A stretch of 64,000 nucleotides of DNA, from assembly GCF_036324505.1 (NCBI RefSeq), contig NC_086350.1:26828257-26892256 (forward strand), in the 5' to 3' direction. The notes under the pieces are model-generated. The model was given only the letters and a program-made list of their open reading frames with translations, searched no databases and was not told the origin of the DNA. This DNA comes from Eleginops maclovinus (Eukaryota; Chordata; Actinopteri; Perciformes; Eleginopidae). Positions 43,354 to 55,020 of this stretch are shown in pieces; positions within the stretch are counted from its first letter, which is position 1, and each line of letters begins with the position of its first letter. The position numbers and the translations under genes are program-made.

Positions 43354-46173
43354 AGGGATGTTAACGGTTAATCGACTATCGATTAATTGTCGAAAAGAAT
43401 TTACTCGATTAAATTAAATTAATTGTGACTAATTGAACATTGTAATCTATGACCGTTTCCCACAGGACGTTCTTGAACGTGACCCGAGATTCTCGCGAGC
43501 CGCTAGAGCTAGACACAAACTTGAGGCGGCAAAAAAACTAAAACAAACAATGATGAGGCGGTCAAAACGGAGTGGAGTGTGGGAGCATTTTAGATTAATT
43601 AACGATGAAAAAGACGCACAATGCAAACTTTGCGGTGCTACATTTAAATACAACAGCTCTACAAGTTCGTTAAGATACCACCTGAACAACTTGCATGTAA
43701 CGTTAGCCATTCCGTCGCCTTCACAACCTACAATTGCTGCTGTGCTGGGAAGGCGAGTATGCGACCAAAGAAAAGCAGACGGCATTACTCAGAGAATTTG
43801 CGGGATGATTGAAAGAGATATAATGCCAATTAGCACCACCGAGGCCGAGGGATTTCGGGAGCTGATACAATTCATGGAGCCAGGATATAACATCCCTTCG
43901 CGAGCGACTGTGACTTCCAACTTGGAGGCACGCTACGAAATTAAGAAGGCTAAGCTAAAAACATGTTTGTCCGCGGCTAATGTGGCTCTGACGACGGATT
44001 GTTGGACAGCACTGACTACAGAAAGCTACATCACGATTACTTGCCACTATATTGAAAACGACTGGCAGGTAAAGTCGGCAGTCCTTCTTACGGAGAGCTT
44101 ATCCGAGAGACATACAGCTGATAATTTAGCTGCCAAACTGAACCAGGCTGTGGAGTCATGGGGACTCACCGGCCGTGTAGTAGCCTGTGTGCACGACAAT
44201 GCTCGGAACATTGTTTCAGCAAACAACCCCGCACGAGTCAGTTGGAAGTCAGTGTGTTGCTTTGCTCATACTTTAAATCTGGCCGTCAATGACGGATTCG
44301 CTGCTGCTGGTGTCAACCGAGTAATTGGAGCTGCTGGCAGGCTGGTCAAGCACTTCAATCACAGCACACCAGCAACGAAAGCGCTAGAAGCAAAACAAAG
44401 ACAAATGCAGCTACCAGCTCATCGGCTCATTCAGTCCTGTAAGACCAGGTGGAACTCTGTACATGCGATGTTTGGCAGACTCGTAGAACAGCGATGGGCC
44501 GTGTGTGCTGTGCTATCAGACCGCTCAGAGACCAAGCTTTCAGATGCGAGGACGCTGGAGTTGAGAGACGACTTCTGGCAGCTTATGGAGGACATAGCGC
44601 CAGCACTAGAGGCTCTCCAATGTGCTACTACTGTAATGTCAGCAGAGGCGGAGGTATCCATATCCAACACGTACCCCATCACATTTAGTCTGATTAACAC
44701 GCATCTCAAGATGGCAAATGGAGACAGCAACAGAGTGGCGGAATTCAAATCTAAAGTGCGCACTTCGTTGGGGGAACGGATGAAGGTAAGCTATGGCCAT
44801 TAATTAATTAAACTCTTCGATCACATTTGAGCTATATAACAGATTATGGGGTGAATCACTTATCACCAACACATTGTCACAGTGTAAACTGCGTTTTTAT
44901 GCAGTTGTACCCTTGTCATGTCAAACCTTATTAAATAAAACTCTAATGCTAGCTTTCTCCTTTATTTAATTTTAACAGGTTGAGTCTGAAGACCTCACAT
45001 CAACAACACCAATGATAGCAACGATGCTGGACCCACGGCATAAGCACCTGGGATTTCTAAGCCCAGCAAGCAGGATCTCAGCTAATACCAAACTGCTTGA
45101 ACTGGCTATGGAAGAACATGTGGACTCCACATCAACAAATGAAGCCACCACTGGAGATGATGTGCCAGTCCAGGGAGCTACACTTCAGAGACACACTTCT
45201 GCTATGACTCTTCTACTGGGTGAAAACTATACCACCAGCAGCAACGATGACATTAAAGAGGAAGTGGACATGTTTCTGAAGGATGCCTCACCACTCCTTG
45301 ATTCCAGTCCCACAGAATGGTGGAAAGTCAATGAAGGAAGATTTCCGAGGCTGGCAAATGTGGCACGACGATATCTGTGCATACCGGGCACGTCTGTCCC
45401 ATCAGAACGTGTATTCTCAGCAGCTGGCCTGACTGTAAACAGGCTGCGCACACGACTTACTCCTGACCACGTTAATATGCTTATTTTCTTGAACAAAAAT
45501 AGAGGGGTCTAGGTCAGGAGCCTATTCAAAACACATTGAGACAGGAATGTTTTTGTTTCAGGAGAGGTAGCCTATATCTTCATTTGACTGTTCTAAGGGT
45601 CGCCCTCTAATGTTACTGTCACCTTCCTCAGGGATGATTTAAGTTGTGTTCAGAATATATTTGAAGTTTCCAGGGCTAGTTATCTTACTGTTACCTTTCT
45701 CAGACCAAAGGGGATTATAAATGCTGCTAATGTTTCAAGTTTTACATATGTAGTTAACCAGATTATAATGTGTAGGCTTAATATTGTGTAGGCTAGGCCT
45801 ACCCATATTGTTTAGATTTCTATTTAAAATTAATTTTATTTTGCTTAATGTTTCACATGCGACAGGTGAGCCAGTGCACAATTATTTTGTTATGTATTTT
45901 AATTTTCTGTGCTTAATGTATTTTGTTAAACTACATAAATGCCATTATCTGCACATTATCCTAACTGGTACAATAAAACATCAATTGTGCAATATAGCAT
46001 GCATTTTTATTCAGTAAATAAGCAATATTTAGCTTTTAATGTTAAAGACACTATTGATACACTGAGAAATTTACATTCTCAGGAAAAAAGCCGTTTATAT
46101 CAGTTAATCGTTAATCGATCGATAAGGTCAATCAACTAATGATTAATGAATTAATCGATAATTTGCATCCCTA
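43354..46173 (+). mobile_element. Complete hAT transposon (2820 bp) with 8-bp target duplication
   Basis: The element begins TAGGGATGTTAACGGTTAAT and ends TTTGCATCCCTA, giving short imperfect terminal inverted repeats (TAGGGATG plus TTAATCGAT-rich subterminal motifs). It is flanked by identical octamers GTCAGGAC at 43346-43353 and 46174-46181. An 8-bp duplication is the hAT signature, and perfect identity points to a recent insertion. It encodes an open spliced transposase. Confidence 0.95.
43433..45512 (+). CDS. hAT transposase, ZBED-like, two exons, 628 aa, apparently intact
   Basis: The enzyme would cut out and insert the surrounding element. Exon 1 is 43433-44785, exon 2 is 44979-45512; donor AAG-GTAAGC and acceptor TTTTAACAG remove a 193-bp intron in phase 0. 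A BED zinc finger (residues about 47-90: C64, C67, H83, H88) is followed by the hAT RNase H-like core: VALTTDCWTAL (Asp 189), CVHDNARNI (Asp 255), CCFAHTLNLAV, CKTRWNSVHAM. At the C-terminus is the dimerisation region EWWKVNEGRFPRLANVARRY to FSAAGLTVNRLRTRL (about 563-622). No stops or frameshifts are seen. The start is uncertain: 43433 is the first ATG in frame, but residues 40 or 41 would also leave the BED domain intact. An AATAAA lies near 45970. Confidence 0.88.
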
Positions 46174-46181
46174 GTCAGGAC
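46174..46181 (+). repeat. hAT target-site duplication, right copy
   Basis: GTCAGGAC directly follows the element end CATCCCTA. Confidence 0.95.
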
Positions 46182-46989
46182 TGTCCTTCAAAGTTTGCAA
46201 ATCCACATCACTGCTGCCTCGTGATCCATGCGAGCATAAGGTAAGATGTTGTGCTTATCGAACAAGTCCTGACATGATCTGCTCACACTCAAAGCCTCAG
46301 GACACACACACACACACACACCCACACACACACACCCTATTTACTTCATCCTCTTCCTGTCATTCACTCTCCACTGTCCTCAACAGCCTTTCTAAAAGTG
46401 AGCGGTTTAAAAATGTGTCATCTCATCTCCTAAACTAATATATTGGCAACCTAGCGGAAATACACTGCAATCCACCTACAGCATCACAAACTCCCTATGA
46501 GTTCTGCTGCTGAGAGGCTAAAACTTGCTTTTCACTGGGATGCGTTCCACACAAGGTGACCTAAACACCAATAAAACACACCCATGTGACAATTGCCAGA
46601 AGTGATAACCAACAGCAATTAAACAGAGTGTAAACTGGAATGAAGATAATAATATAATTAATAAGCTATGGCAAAACAAACATTTTGGCTCCTACACCAC
46701 CAGTGGACATTTTTAAACGCTAAAGACACATATATTAGCTTTTTATCAGCGACACCCAACTTTTAAATGGTCTTAAAATCATTTTTTTTATGTTTATATG
46801 GTTTTATCTATTTAAACAATTTTACAATTTTATTAGCGAAATTCCCTTTTAAGTTGGTCTTTTAACCTTTTAACCGTTTATTATTCTTATAATTTATTTC
46901 GTTTTTATTATTATTATTATTTTATCTGGGTTTTTATTTTTATTTTCTATTGGTCAGCTAGCCGAATGTATATGGGGGACGATAGGTTT
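46182..46989. other. Intergenic DNA grading into low-complexity sequence
   Basis: Contains a (CA)n run near 46300-46335. From about 46790 the sequence becomes T-rich and homopolymer-rich. No gene recognised. Confidence 0.45.
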
Positions 46990-48330
46990 GGGGCCGGGGT
47001 TTTTTGTTAAAATTTTAAAATTAAACCCACCCCACAAAATTTCCCCAATTCTTACTAAATTCGCACCCTTTCTTCAAATTTTTAAAAAAAAAAATTTTTT
47101 CCCCCATTTTTCCCCTTAAAAAACCCCCCAAACAAAAATTTTTAAAAAAACCCCCCTTTTTTAATTAAATCCCTTTTAAAAAACCCCCATAAAAATAAAT
47201 TTTTAACAAAATAAAAAACCCCAAATCCCCTCCCCCCCCAAAACAAATTTTTCCCCAAAACTTAAAAAACCAAATTTTTTTTAACCCAACCCCTTAACCC
47301 CCCAATTCCTCCCTAAAATTTACTTCCCCCTAAATTTCCTAATTTTAAAAACAAAAAAACCTTAAAAATTCCTTCCAAAACCTTTTAAAAACCCTAAAAA
47401 AAACTCTTTTAAAAAAATAATTAAAAAAAATTTTAAAATTAAAAAAAATAAATTTTAAACCTTTCCCTTTTAAACTTTTTAAAATACAAAAAATTTTTAA
47501 AATTAATTTAAAAAATTTAAAAATTTTTTTTTTTTAAAAATTTTCCCCCCCTTTTCCTTTAAACCCAACCTTTCCAAAAAATTTAAAATTTTAACCCTAC
47601 AAACAACTCCTTTTTGAAAGAACATATTTCTTTTACACTGGGGAAAAGACAACAATAAAAACAGAATTACTTGCCCAAATAAAATAACCCTTCATTTAAA
47701 AAAAATCAAAAAAATAACACTTTCAATTCCCCCTCCCCCCAAAACCCCAATTCTTTTTTCTCCCCAAAAAAGCGGGCCCCAAGCTCAAAAGTGCTTGCCG
47801 AATAAGGGAACCGGGAAGCCCCAAACCCCCCTAGGATAGAAAAAGTAAAAAAAAGGGGGCTTAGGCTGAAACCCTAGCCATCCCCTTTTAAAGGGCACGG
47901 GAAGCTGAGCCGAAAAGTGCTGGGCCCCCATTTAGGAACCCCCAAAAATTTAAAATTGGGTCGGATGAAAAAAAATTCCCCGAAAAAGCAAACTAAAGGG
48001 GGAAAAATAAATGCATCCAAACTCATTCCTTCCACTAACCCCTTTCCAAACAAACAGCCTTTAAAGGCTAGTTCCCACCAACTCAACCAATTACCTATGC
48101 CACCCCATTAAAGCCCGAAAAACCCCCCTTTTTTTTCACCCCATCAGCCCCCGGTTTTTTTCTTTCCAGAAACCAGTGCCGCCGCCCCATAACGCGCTTT
48201 ACGCGCTGGGGCGTAGGGCCCCAAAGGGTTTTCCGGGGGGAAACCCCCCAAAACCCAAAAATTAGCCTAATGAAAAAATCTTAAAAAAAAATTTTTAAAA
48301 GGCCGAAATTTTATTTCTTTAAAACTATAA
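46990..48330. other. Homopolymer-rich block with a 552-bp G-free core; suspected poor sequence
   Basis: From 47064 to 47615 there is no G on the plus strand, and most bases occur in runs of two to seven A, T or C. From about 47620 to 48330 G returns but runs remain inflated (CCGGGAAGCCCCAAACCCCC). No coding or repeat family is recognisable. It abuts the BEL/Pao element exactly where its 5' LTR should be. Most likely low-accuracy consensus, less likely a real simple-sequence tract. Confidence 0.6.
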
Positions 48331-48429
48331 AAAATATGAGGCACTTTTTAGGCATACTACTCAAGGTACCGATGGTGCCCCCCTCCCTCCCCACTCACTC
48401 ATCACAACTCATAATGTTTTTTTATTGGG

Positions 48430-48446
48430 GGGGGGGGGGGGGAGGG
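48430..48446 (+). repeat. G homopolymer (about 17 G)
   Basis: A long G run just before the gag start, another possible sequencing weak point. Confidence 0.85.
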
Positions 48447-48478
48447 CATCATGAAGGAATTATGCTTAGGGCACCAAA

Positions 48479-50170
48479 ATGGCTAGCAGCGGCACTGGAC
48501 AGCACAACAATGTGGATTTTACAGACTATGACTTAGACTATGCGCCACCAGCAGCCAAAGAGTCAGTCAGCCAGAATCCATTTACCCGAGAAGGTCCGCG
48601 GGTTATTCCCAAGACTCTTACCTCGCAGATCAGTGACTTGAATATTGGAGCTCCATCCTTCAACCCCCAGCCAACAAATACTCAAAGTATGCCTGCAACT
48701 GAACACCTGGCACAATATTTAGCTCGGCGTGACCTAGTGAATACAAGTTTGTACGAGTTTGATGATAAACCTGAAAATTATCGTGCTTGGCTGTCATCAT
48801 ACAAAAATGCCACTCAAGGACTTGGTCTCACAGCCACTGAGGAATTGGACTTGATGACGCGATGGCTTGGAAAAGAGTCCAGCAACCAGGTGAAACGTCT
48901 CCGTGCAGTGCACATAGCAAGTCCACAAATAGCACTGGGGAAAGCTTGGGAACGTCTTCAGGAGTGTTATGCAGCCCCAGAGGTGATTGAAAAGGCCCTC
49001 TTTACCCGACTGGATGCATTTCCCAGAGTCTCAGCCAAGGAAAATCTGAAGCTACGAGAGCTAGCTGACCTGCTTATGGAAGTGCAGTGTGCTAAAGAAG
49101 ATGGCTACTTACCAGGCCTGTCCTACCTGGACACGACACGCGGAATTGAACCCATAGTGACCAAGCTGCCTTATGGACTCCAGGAAAAATGGATCTCGGC
49201 CGGTTCTAAGTATAAAGAAGCAAATGGAGGACGGTTCCCACCGTTTGATTACTTCACGAAACTCATATGCTATGAGGCCAAGAAGAGAAATGACCCTAGC
49301 TTTGCCTTTTTAAATACCACCACAATGTCATCTGTCAGAGCTGAAGGTGCCTTTCCTAAAACCTTCAAGAAACCCATTGCAGTTCACAAGATCAATGTCA
49401 CTCCCACAGAGTCAAATGTCTCTAGTGATCCGAGTAAGATCTGCCCAATACATGCAAAACCCCACCCACTGAAGAAGTGCAAAGCCTTCAGAGCCGAAAC
49501 TCTTGATGACAGAAAGGTATTTCTGAAAGAAAACGGAATCTGCTTTAAGTGCTGTAGCTCAACCAACCATATGGCAAAGGACTGCACTACAATTGTTAAG
49601 TGTTTTGAGTGTGACAGCACCCGACATATCTCAGCTATGCACCCAGGACCAGCACCGCACCTCACGACTCCTCTGACCTCGCCACAGCATGGCGGGGAGG
49701 GAGAAGAGGTAAACGACACCAGTGAGGTTAGCGCAAGCTGCACAGCAGTATGTGGTACAGGACAAGTCGGACGGTCATGCTCCAAGATATGCCTGGCAAG
49801 AGTGTACCAGAAAGACCACCCAGAGGAAGCCATCAAGGCCTACGTCGTGTTAGACGACCAAAGCAACCGATCGTTGGCCAAGTCCAGTTTCTTTGACAAG
49901 TTTGACATCCACACTAAGCCATATCCTTACCAACTGAAAACATGTTCTGGTATAGTAGACACTTTCGGCAGAAGGGCATCAGATTTTATCGTGGAGTCCC
50001 TCAATGGAAAAGTTAGGATTCCCTTACCACCACTCACTGAGTGTAATGACTTACCTGATAATCGGTCTGAAATTCCCACACCAAATGCCGCTCTGCATCA
50101 GCCTCACCTGTCAAAGGTAGCAGAACACATCCCAAAGCTGGACCCCACTGCTGAAATCCTCTGCTGCTAG
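48479..50170 (+). CDS. BEL/Pao retrotransposon gag-protease ORF (563 codons)
   Basis: Structural and protease part of an LTR retrotransposon. The N-terminal half (FDDKPENYRAWLSSYKNA to about residue 200) matches the DUF1759-type gag of BEL/Pao elements. A zinc knuckle (CFKCC...HMAKDC, then CFECD) lies near residue 350-375. An aspartic-protease start with VLDDQSNRSLA is near residue 455. The frame stops at 50170 after EILCC, within the polyprotein, because of a frameshift before the RT region; the element is therefore broken here. The ATG at 48479 follows a run of 17 G and is the first in frame. Confidence 0.85.
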   Translation: MASSGTGQHNNVDFTDYDLDYAPPAAKESVSQNPFTREGPRVIPKTLTSQISDLNIGAPSFNPQPTNTQSMPATEHLAQYLARRDLVNTSLYEFDDKPENYRAWLSSYKNATQGLGLTATEELDLMTRWLGKESSNQVKRLRAVHIASPQIALGKAWERLQECYAAPEVIEKALFTRLDAFPRVSAKENLKLRELADLLMEVQCAKEDGYLPGLSYLDTTRGIEPIVTKLPYGLQEKWISAGSKYKEANGGRFPPFDYFTKLICYEAKKRNDPSFAFLNTTTMSSVRAEGAFPKTFKKPIAVHKINVTPTESNVSSDPSKICPIHAKPHPLKKCKAFRAETLDDRKVFLKENGICFKCCSSTNHMAKDCTTIVKCFECDSTRHISAMHPGPAPHLTTPLTSPQHGGEGEEVNDTSEVSASCTAVCGTGQVGRSCSKICLARVYQKDHPEEAIKAYVVLDDQSNRSLAKSSFFDKFDIHTKPYPYQLKTCSGIVDTFGRRASDFIVESLNGKVRIPLPPLTECNDLPDNRSEIPTPNAALHQPHLSKVAEHIPKLDPTAEILCC

Positions 50171-50225
50171 GGAGAGACGCAATCAGAGCACACAAAGTAA
50201 GGGAACAAATAAATGGCCCCCGCCA

Positions 50226-52220
50226 ATGCACCCCTTCGCACAACGCCTTGACTTAGGCTGGGTGCTGGTCGGAGAAGTCTGTCTAGGGAGCACACACAAG
50301 CCGAACGTCAGTTCCTTCCGGACGGCCATGGTCGACTGTCATCGGCCCTCACTCTTCCAGCCATGCACAAGCCTTTTGCACATTAAAGAGGAACTTCACG
50401 ACAGACTGCCAGGAAACAGTGCCTTACCACCCAGAGCTAAGGAACACAGTCTGGGTCAAAATGTGTTTGACTGCACGGAACAGGACAATAAGCTAGCACC
50501 TTCAATCGAAGATGAAACTTTCCTCAAAATGATGGACAAAGACGTCTACAGAAACGATTCACACAGCTGGGTTGCTCCATTGCCGTTCAGACTACCTAGG
50601 CAACAGCTTCCCAACAACCGCGAGCAAGCACTCAAGCGGTTTGGCTCACTCCAACGCCAATTCAAAAGAAAGCCAGAAATGCAACAGCAATACGTGGAAT
50701 TTATGGGTAAACTGCTGAAAAACAACCATGCTGAGGTGGCACCAGAGCTAAGAGAAGAAGAGTGCTGGTATTTACCAAGCTTTGCCGTGTATCACCCACA
50801 GAAACCCGATCAAATCAGGGTAGTGTTTGATTCAAGTGCCCAACAGTCTGGGATCTCCTTGAATAACGTGCTCTTGACTGGACCGGATCTGAACAACACC
50901 CTTCTAGGAGTGCTCATGCGGTTCCGAAAGGACAAGGTCGCTGTGATGGCAGACATTCAACAAATGTTTTACTGCTTCCTTGTGGACGAAAAGCACAGAA
51001 ACTACCTGCGATTCTTATGGTTCAAGGACAACAACGTAGCCAACGAGGTCATTGACTACAGAATGAAAGTTCATGTTTTCGGGAACAGCCCATCTCCTGC
51101 AGTGTCGATCTATGGGCTCAGAAGAGCCATCAGAGATGGCGCAGAAAAATATGGAACAGACACAGTCAACTTCGTCGAACGGCACTTTTATGTTGATGAC
51201 GGCCTCTGTTCTGTCCCAACTGATGCAGAGGCTATTGGGCTGCTTCATAGGACTCAAGCCTCACTTGCTGAGTCTAACTTGAGGCTCCACAAATTTGTCT
51301 CAAACAGTCAGGCTGTCTTGGAAGCCTTCCCAAGTGAGGACTGCGTACAAGCCAAAAGGGATGTAGACCTCAGTGGAGATGAGTCACCCACCCAACGCAG
51401 CTTGGGGCTCCTGTGGGAAATAGCAAGTGACACATTCACCTTCTCTGTGTCAACCGACACCAAACCATTCACCCGTCGAGGGGTTCTTTCAATGGTGAAC
51501 AGTGTCTTCGACCCTTTAGGGTTTCTGGCTCCAGTAACGATCCAAGGCAGGGGCCTTCTCAGAGAGTTGAATTCTGAGACATCGGAGTGGGACACCCCAT
51601 TGCCTGAAGATAAGTTAGGCAAGTGGGAAGCTTGGAGAAACTCGCTTCAAGACTTGAGGCACTTTCATATACCTAGGATGTACACAGGCATCTGCCCAGC
51701 CAAGGCTGAGCGAGTAGAACTCCACGTCTTTAGCGATGCATCTGTGAAGGCCATTGGTGCCGTAGCCTACCTGAAAGCCATCCAAGAAGACACAGTAGAC
51801 GTGGGATTTGTCATGGCAAAAGCCAAACTTGCCCCTCAATCAGACCCGACCATTCCCAGACTTGAACTGTGTGCAGCAGTCTTAGCAGTGGAAATAGCTG
51901 AGCTGATTCAGGATGAACTGGATCTAAAGCTGGATGCCACAAAGTTCTACACTGATAGCAAAGTTGTCCTTGGATACATTTACAACCAGTCCAGACGGTT
52001 CTATGTGTACGTCCATAATCGGGTCCAGCGTATACGCCAGTCTACCATCCCTGAACAATGGCACTACGTGAACACCGAAGACAATCGGCTGACCTGGCGT
52101 CGCGGTCGGTCCCAGCAGCACACCTCACAAAGACAATGTGGTTCAACGGACCAACCTTCCTGCGCAAGCCCTCTGTTCAGCCAGACCCTGCCTCAGTCAT
52201 ACCTCAGTCATTCAGCATAG
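50226..52220 (+). pseudogene. BEL/Pao reverse transcriptase and RNase H region
   Basis: The 664-codon frame carries the RT core (VVFDSSAQQ, VMADIQQMFYCF, HFYVDDGLCSVPTD with the catalytic YVDD near residue 321), the Pao-specific segment (SLGLLWEIASDTFTF, FDPLGFLAPVTIQGR) and RNase H (HVFSDASVKAIGAVAYL, LELCAAVLAVEIAELI, FYTDSKVVLGYI). It loses the polyprotein frame near 52095; the next piece is read at 52058-52495. It has no independent start and is part of a broken pol gene. Confidence 0.9.
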
Positions 52221-52495
52221 TCTCACCAGAGTCAGATGCAGAGGTCCGTCCAGCGGTGAAGAGCTACATTACTGATCTACAAGGGAAAGTTCTCAGCACA
52301 GAGCGCTTTGAAAGGTTCTCCACATTCGACACTCTCCAACGAGCCATCGCACTCCTTATTCATATAGGGAGATCCTTCAGCACTCCGACAGGCAAGTGCA
52401 AGGGATGGCATCACTGTGACTTACCTCGTTCAGTGGATGAGCTTTCCCAAGCAAGAGAAGTCATCATCAGAGCTGTTCAGAGGAATACTTTGTGA
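52058..52495 (+). pseudogene. BEL/Pao pol fragment between RNase H and integrase
   Basis: This frame continues the polyprotein from about 52095 (SADLASRSVPA, TMWFNGPTFLRKPS) to a stop at 52493-52495. A further shift then leads to the integrase frame. It is a linker region typical of Pao elements, without catalytic residues. Confidence 0.75.
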
Positions 52496-53805
52496 AGGAA
52501 TTTGAAGCTCTGGAGAGAGGAAAGCAAGTTCCGTTAAGCAGCTGCCTACGCTCTCTCAACCCAGTCTTACAGGATGACCTCCTCTGCCTTGGAGGCAGAC
52601 TGAAGAATGCAGATGTGTCCATTGAACAAAAGAACCCTGTCATTCTCCCCAAAAGAACACCATGTGTCCTTGCTTCTCACCAGATACCACCATGCCCAAG
52701 TAAGCATCAGGGTCGCCAGTTAACAGAAGGTGCTGTACGAGCTGCTGGGCTCTGGATCCTGGGAGGCAAGCGGCTCGTTAACTCAACTATTCACAAGTGC
52801 ATCACCTGTCGCAGACTTAGAGGACGGATGCAGGAACAAAAAATGGCAGATTTGCCCACAGAACGCCTTACAACCTGCCCTCCCTTCACGTATGTGGGAC
52901 TGGATGTCTTCGGACCCTGGCACGTCTCCACCAGACGCACCAGAGGGACACAACCTCAGAGCAAGTGCTGGGCCATACTATTCTGCTGCATGAGCTCCAG
53001 GGCAGTTCACATCGAGGTGATTACCTCAATGGACACCTCAAGCTGCATAAACGCATTGACGCGTTTCTTTGCCATAAGAGGACCAGCCAAACAACTGAGG
53101 TCAGACTGCGGCACAAATTTCATTGGGGCTTGCAAAGAACTTGGGCTGAGTGCAGATCAACCAGACAGCACAGTGCAGAGGTATCTGCAACATCAAGGAT
53201 GCTCCTGGGTGTTTAACCCGCCTCATGCCTCACACATGGGGGGTTCATGGGAGCGCCTCATTGGGTTAGCCCGAAGAATCCTGGATTCGACGCTCCGCGA
53301 ACACAGCACGCGCCTAACTCATGATGTTCTGTGCACACTAATGGCAGAAGTGACAGCAATTCTGAACGCAAGACCACTAGTTCCAGTATCGAATGATCCC
53401 GAGAATCCATTCATCCTCACACCATCGATGCTGTTAACGCAGAAAGTGGGCGTCCCACCACCTCCAGGTGACTTCACAGGCAGAGACCTCCTCACGAAGC
53501 AGTGGAGACAAGTACAAGCATTATCCAACTTGTTCTGGAACCGTTGGAGACAAGTGTACCTGTCAACCTTACAAAGCCGCAAGAAATGGACAAGGTCCCA
53601 CCAGAACCTGCAAGACGGTGACATCGTCCTCCTCAAAGACAACCAAGCTGCCCGCAACAACTGGCCTTTGGCAGTGGTCACAAAGGCTATTCCAGGAACA
53701 GATGGAAGAGTCCGTAAGGTGGAACTAAAGACAGCAAACCAAGGCCAACCAAAGACTTACCTTAGACCAGTGACGGAAACGGTTTTGCTTCTTCATAAGA
53801 ACTGA
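52492..53805 (+). pseudogene. BEL/Pao integrase region
   Basis: The 437-codon frame shows the zinc-binding remnant (HKCITCRRLRG), the DDE core (YVGLDVFGPW, LRSDCGTNFIGA, PHASHMGGSWERLI) and a C-terminal tail with NLFWNRWRQVYLSTLQSRKK and GDIVLLKDN. All three catalytic acidic residues are visible. It is out of frame with the RT region upstream. It ends 75 bp before the 3' LTR. Confidence 0.88.
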
Positions 53806-53868
53806 TGTTTCAGTTGTAGATCTTAGTTGAATGTAATGTTCATGCTAGTATAGTGACCTCACAGTGGT

Positions 53869-53880
53869 CACAGCGGGGAG
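53869..53880 (+). promoter_or_regulatory. Polypurine tract of the BEL/Pao element
   Basis: AGCGGGGAG immediately precedes the TGTGTCGCC start of the LTR, the expected site for plus-strand priming. Confidence 0.6.
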
Positions 53881-54383
53881 TGTGTCGCCATTAGGGCGAT
53901 ATATTTTGACTTTTATTTTGACACATTGAGAAAGAATACAAACTTTTACTTTGATACAATTTCCTGTAACTTCCTTACCACTTCCTGCCTTGTCATCAGT
54001 TACTTCCCACTCAGTTCCTATCTGTTGAAAACAGTTAATACTTAAGAATTCCTGTCCGTGAAAGATGCTAGAAGCAAAGTCGTAAGTAAAACTCATTGTT
54101 AAGTTAAATAATTGATAGATTAAGTTAAGTTTAAAGTTGAAAGAGAAGGTAATAATAGTCTTAAAAGATCGTTTTTATTTACATGTATTTACAAGGATAT
54201 TTCATAAGACTTCATGTGAAGCTGAACTTTATGTTAAAAAATGTCAAACTTTGTTTTGTTGCAGTTTTCACTCTGCCATGTAATGCTGGAATCTTCAGTA
54301 AACAACAGTGAAATGTTAACTACGACACAGACTCCTGGTTATTGCATCAGAGTTTAACTTGTTGGATAGCTTCAGTTGTTACA
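53881..54383 (+). mobile_element. 3' LTR of the BEL/Pao element (about 503 bp)
   Basis: It begins TGTGTCGCCATTAGGGCG after a purine tract and ends CAGTTGTTACA, with TG...CA borders. It directly follows the integrase frame. The partner 5' LTR is not visible; its expected place is the unreadable block left of 48330. Confidence 0.65.
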
Positions 54384-54600
54384 CTGCAGTGAAGACAACA
54401 CACCGTCCCTTATTTCGAAAAAAACAAATTCAGTATTTCATCAAATGTTTAATTGTTGAATGTTAGCTTTACATGCCACACAGGGCAGACAACTCCAATT
54501 ACATCATTAAACCACAACACATCTGAAATCACACAGACAGTCACACAGACTGAAAATGATGTAAAACAGAGCAAAATACAGTTACGTATTACTTTCTTTT

Positions 54601-54635
54601 AAATGATGTTGCTATTGCCAATAGCAACATCATTT
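54601..54635. repeat. Perfect 17-bp palindrome with 1-base spacer
   Basis: AAATGATGTTGCTATTG, then C, then CAATAGCAACATCATTT. It could form a hairpin or be the junction of a foldback element. Confidence 0.95.
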
Positions 54636-54929
54636 GCGTATAAATACAAGCATCTGAAGTTTTTGTCTGAATCTCTGACCTGAAGCAGGACAGTTCCAAT
54701 TCCTCTAAGTGGGTGCAGCATTGATCTACAGAGACTGGATCAAGATAATTGGCAGTTTGAAATACCTTTTTTACTTCCTAAATATAGGTCATGTTGGAAA
54801 CTGTAGAATCAGCTCAAAAATAGGAGAGAGCTTCCCTTCCTCACTAACATGAGGACGATACCCTCTACTTGGCAATAACAGCACTTTCCTCCTGTTCCTC
54901 TTTCATTACATGTTACACACTTTTACCCA

Positions 54930-55020
54930 AAGCGATCACATACACATGCTGCAATAAGAGTTGAACTAGCGCTCCCCTAATCCGAAGATCAACGCACTAG
55001 ACCACTGAGCCACAGCCTCC
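54930..55020 (-). repeat. tRNA-derived SINE
   Basis: On the minus strand, TGGCTCAGTGGTCTAGTGCG (A box) is followed by AGTTCAACTC (B box) at tRNA-like spacing. The adjoining TTTACCCAAAGCGATCACAT resembles the core or tail of fish SINEs. Confidence 0.65.

Noticed and set aside
48336..48536. 66-codon frame across the G run before gag
   Set aside because: It depends on a homopolymer of uncertain length and overlaps the gag start in another frame.
54930..55020. Possible minus-strand tRNA gene
   Set aside because: Imperfect cloverleaf and a SINE-like flank.
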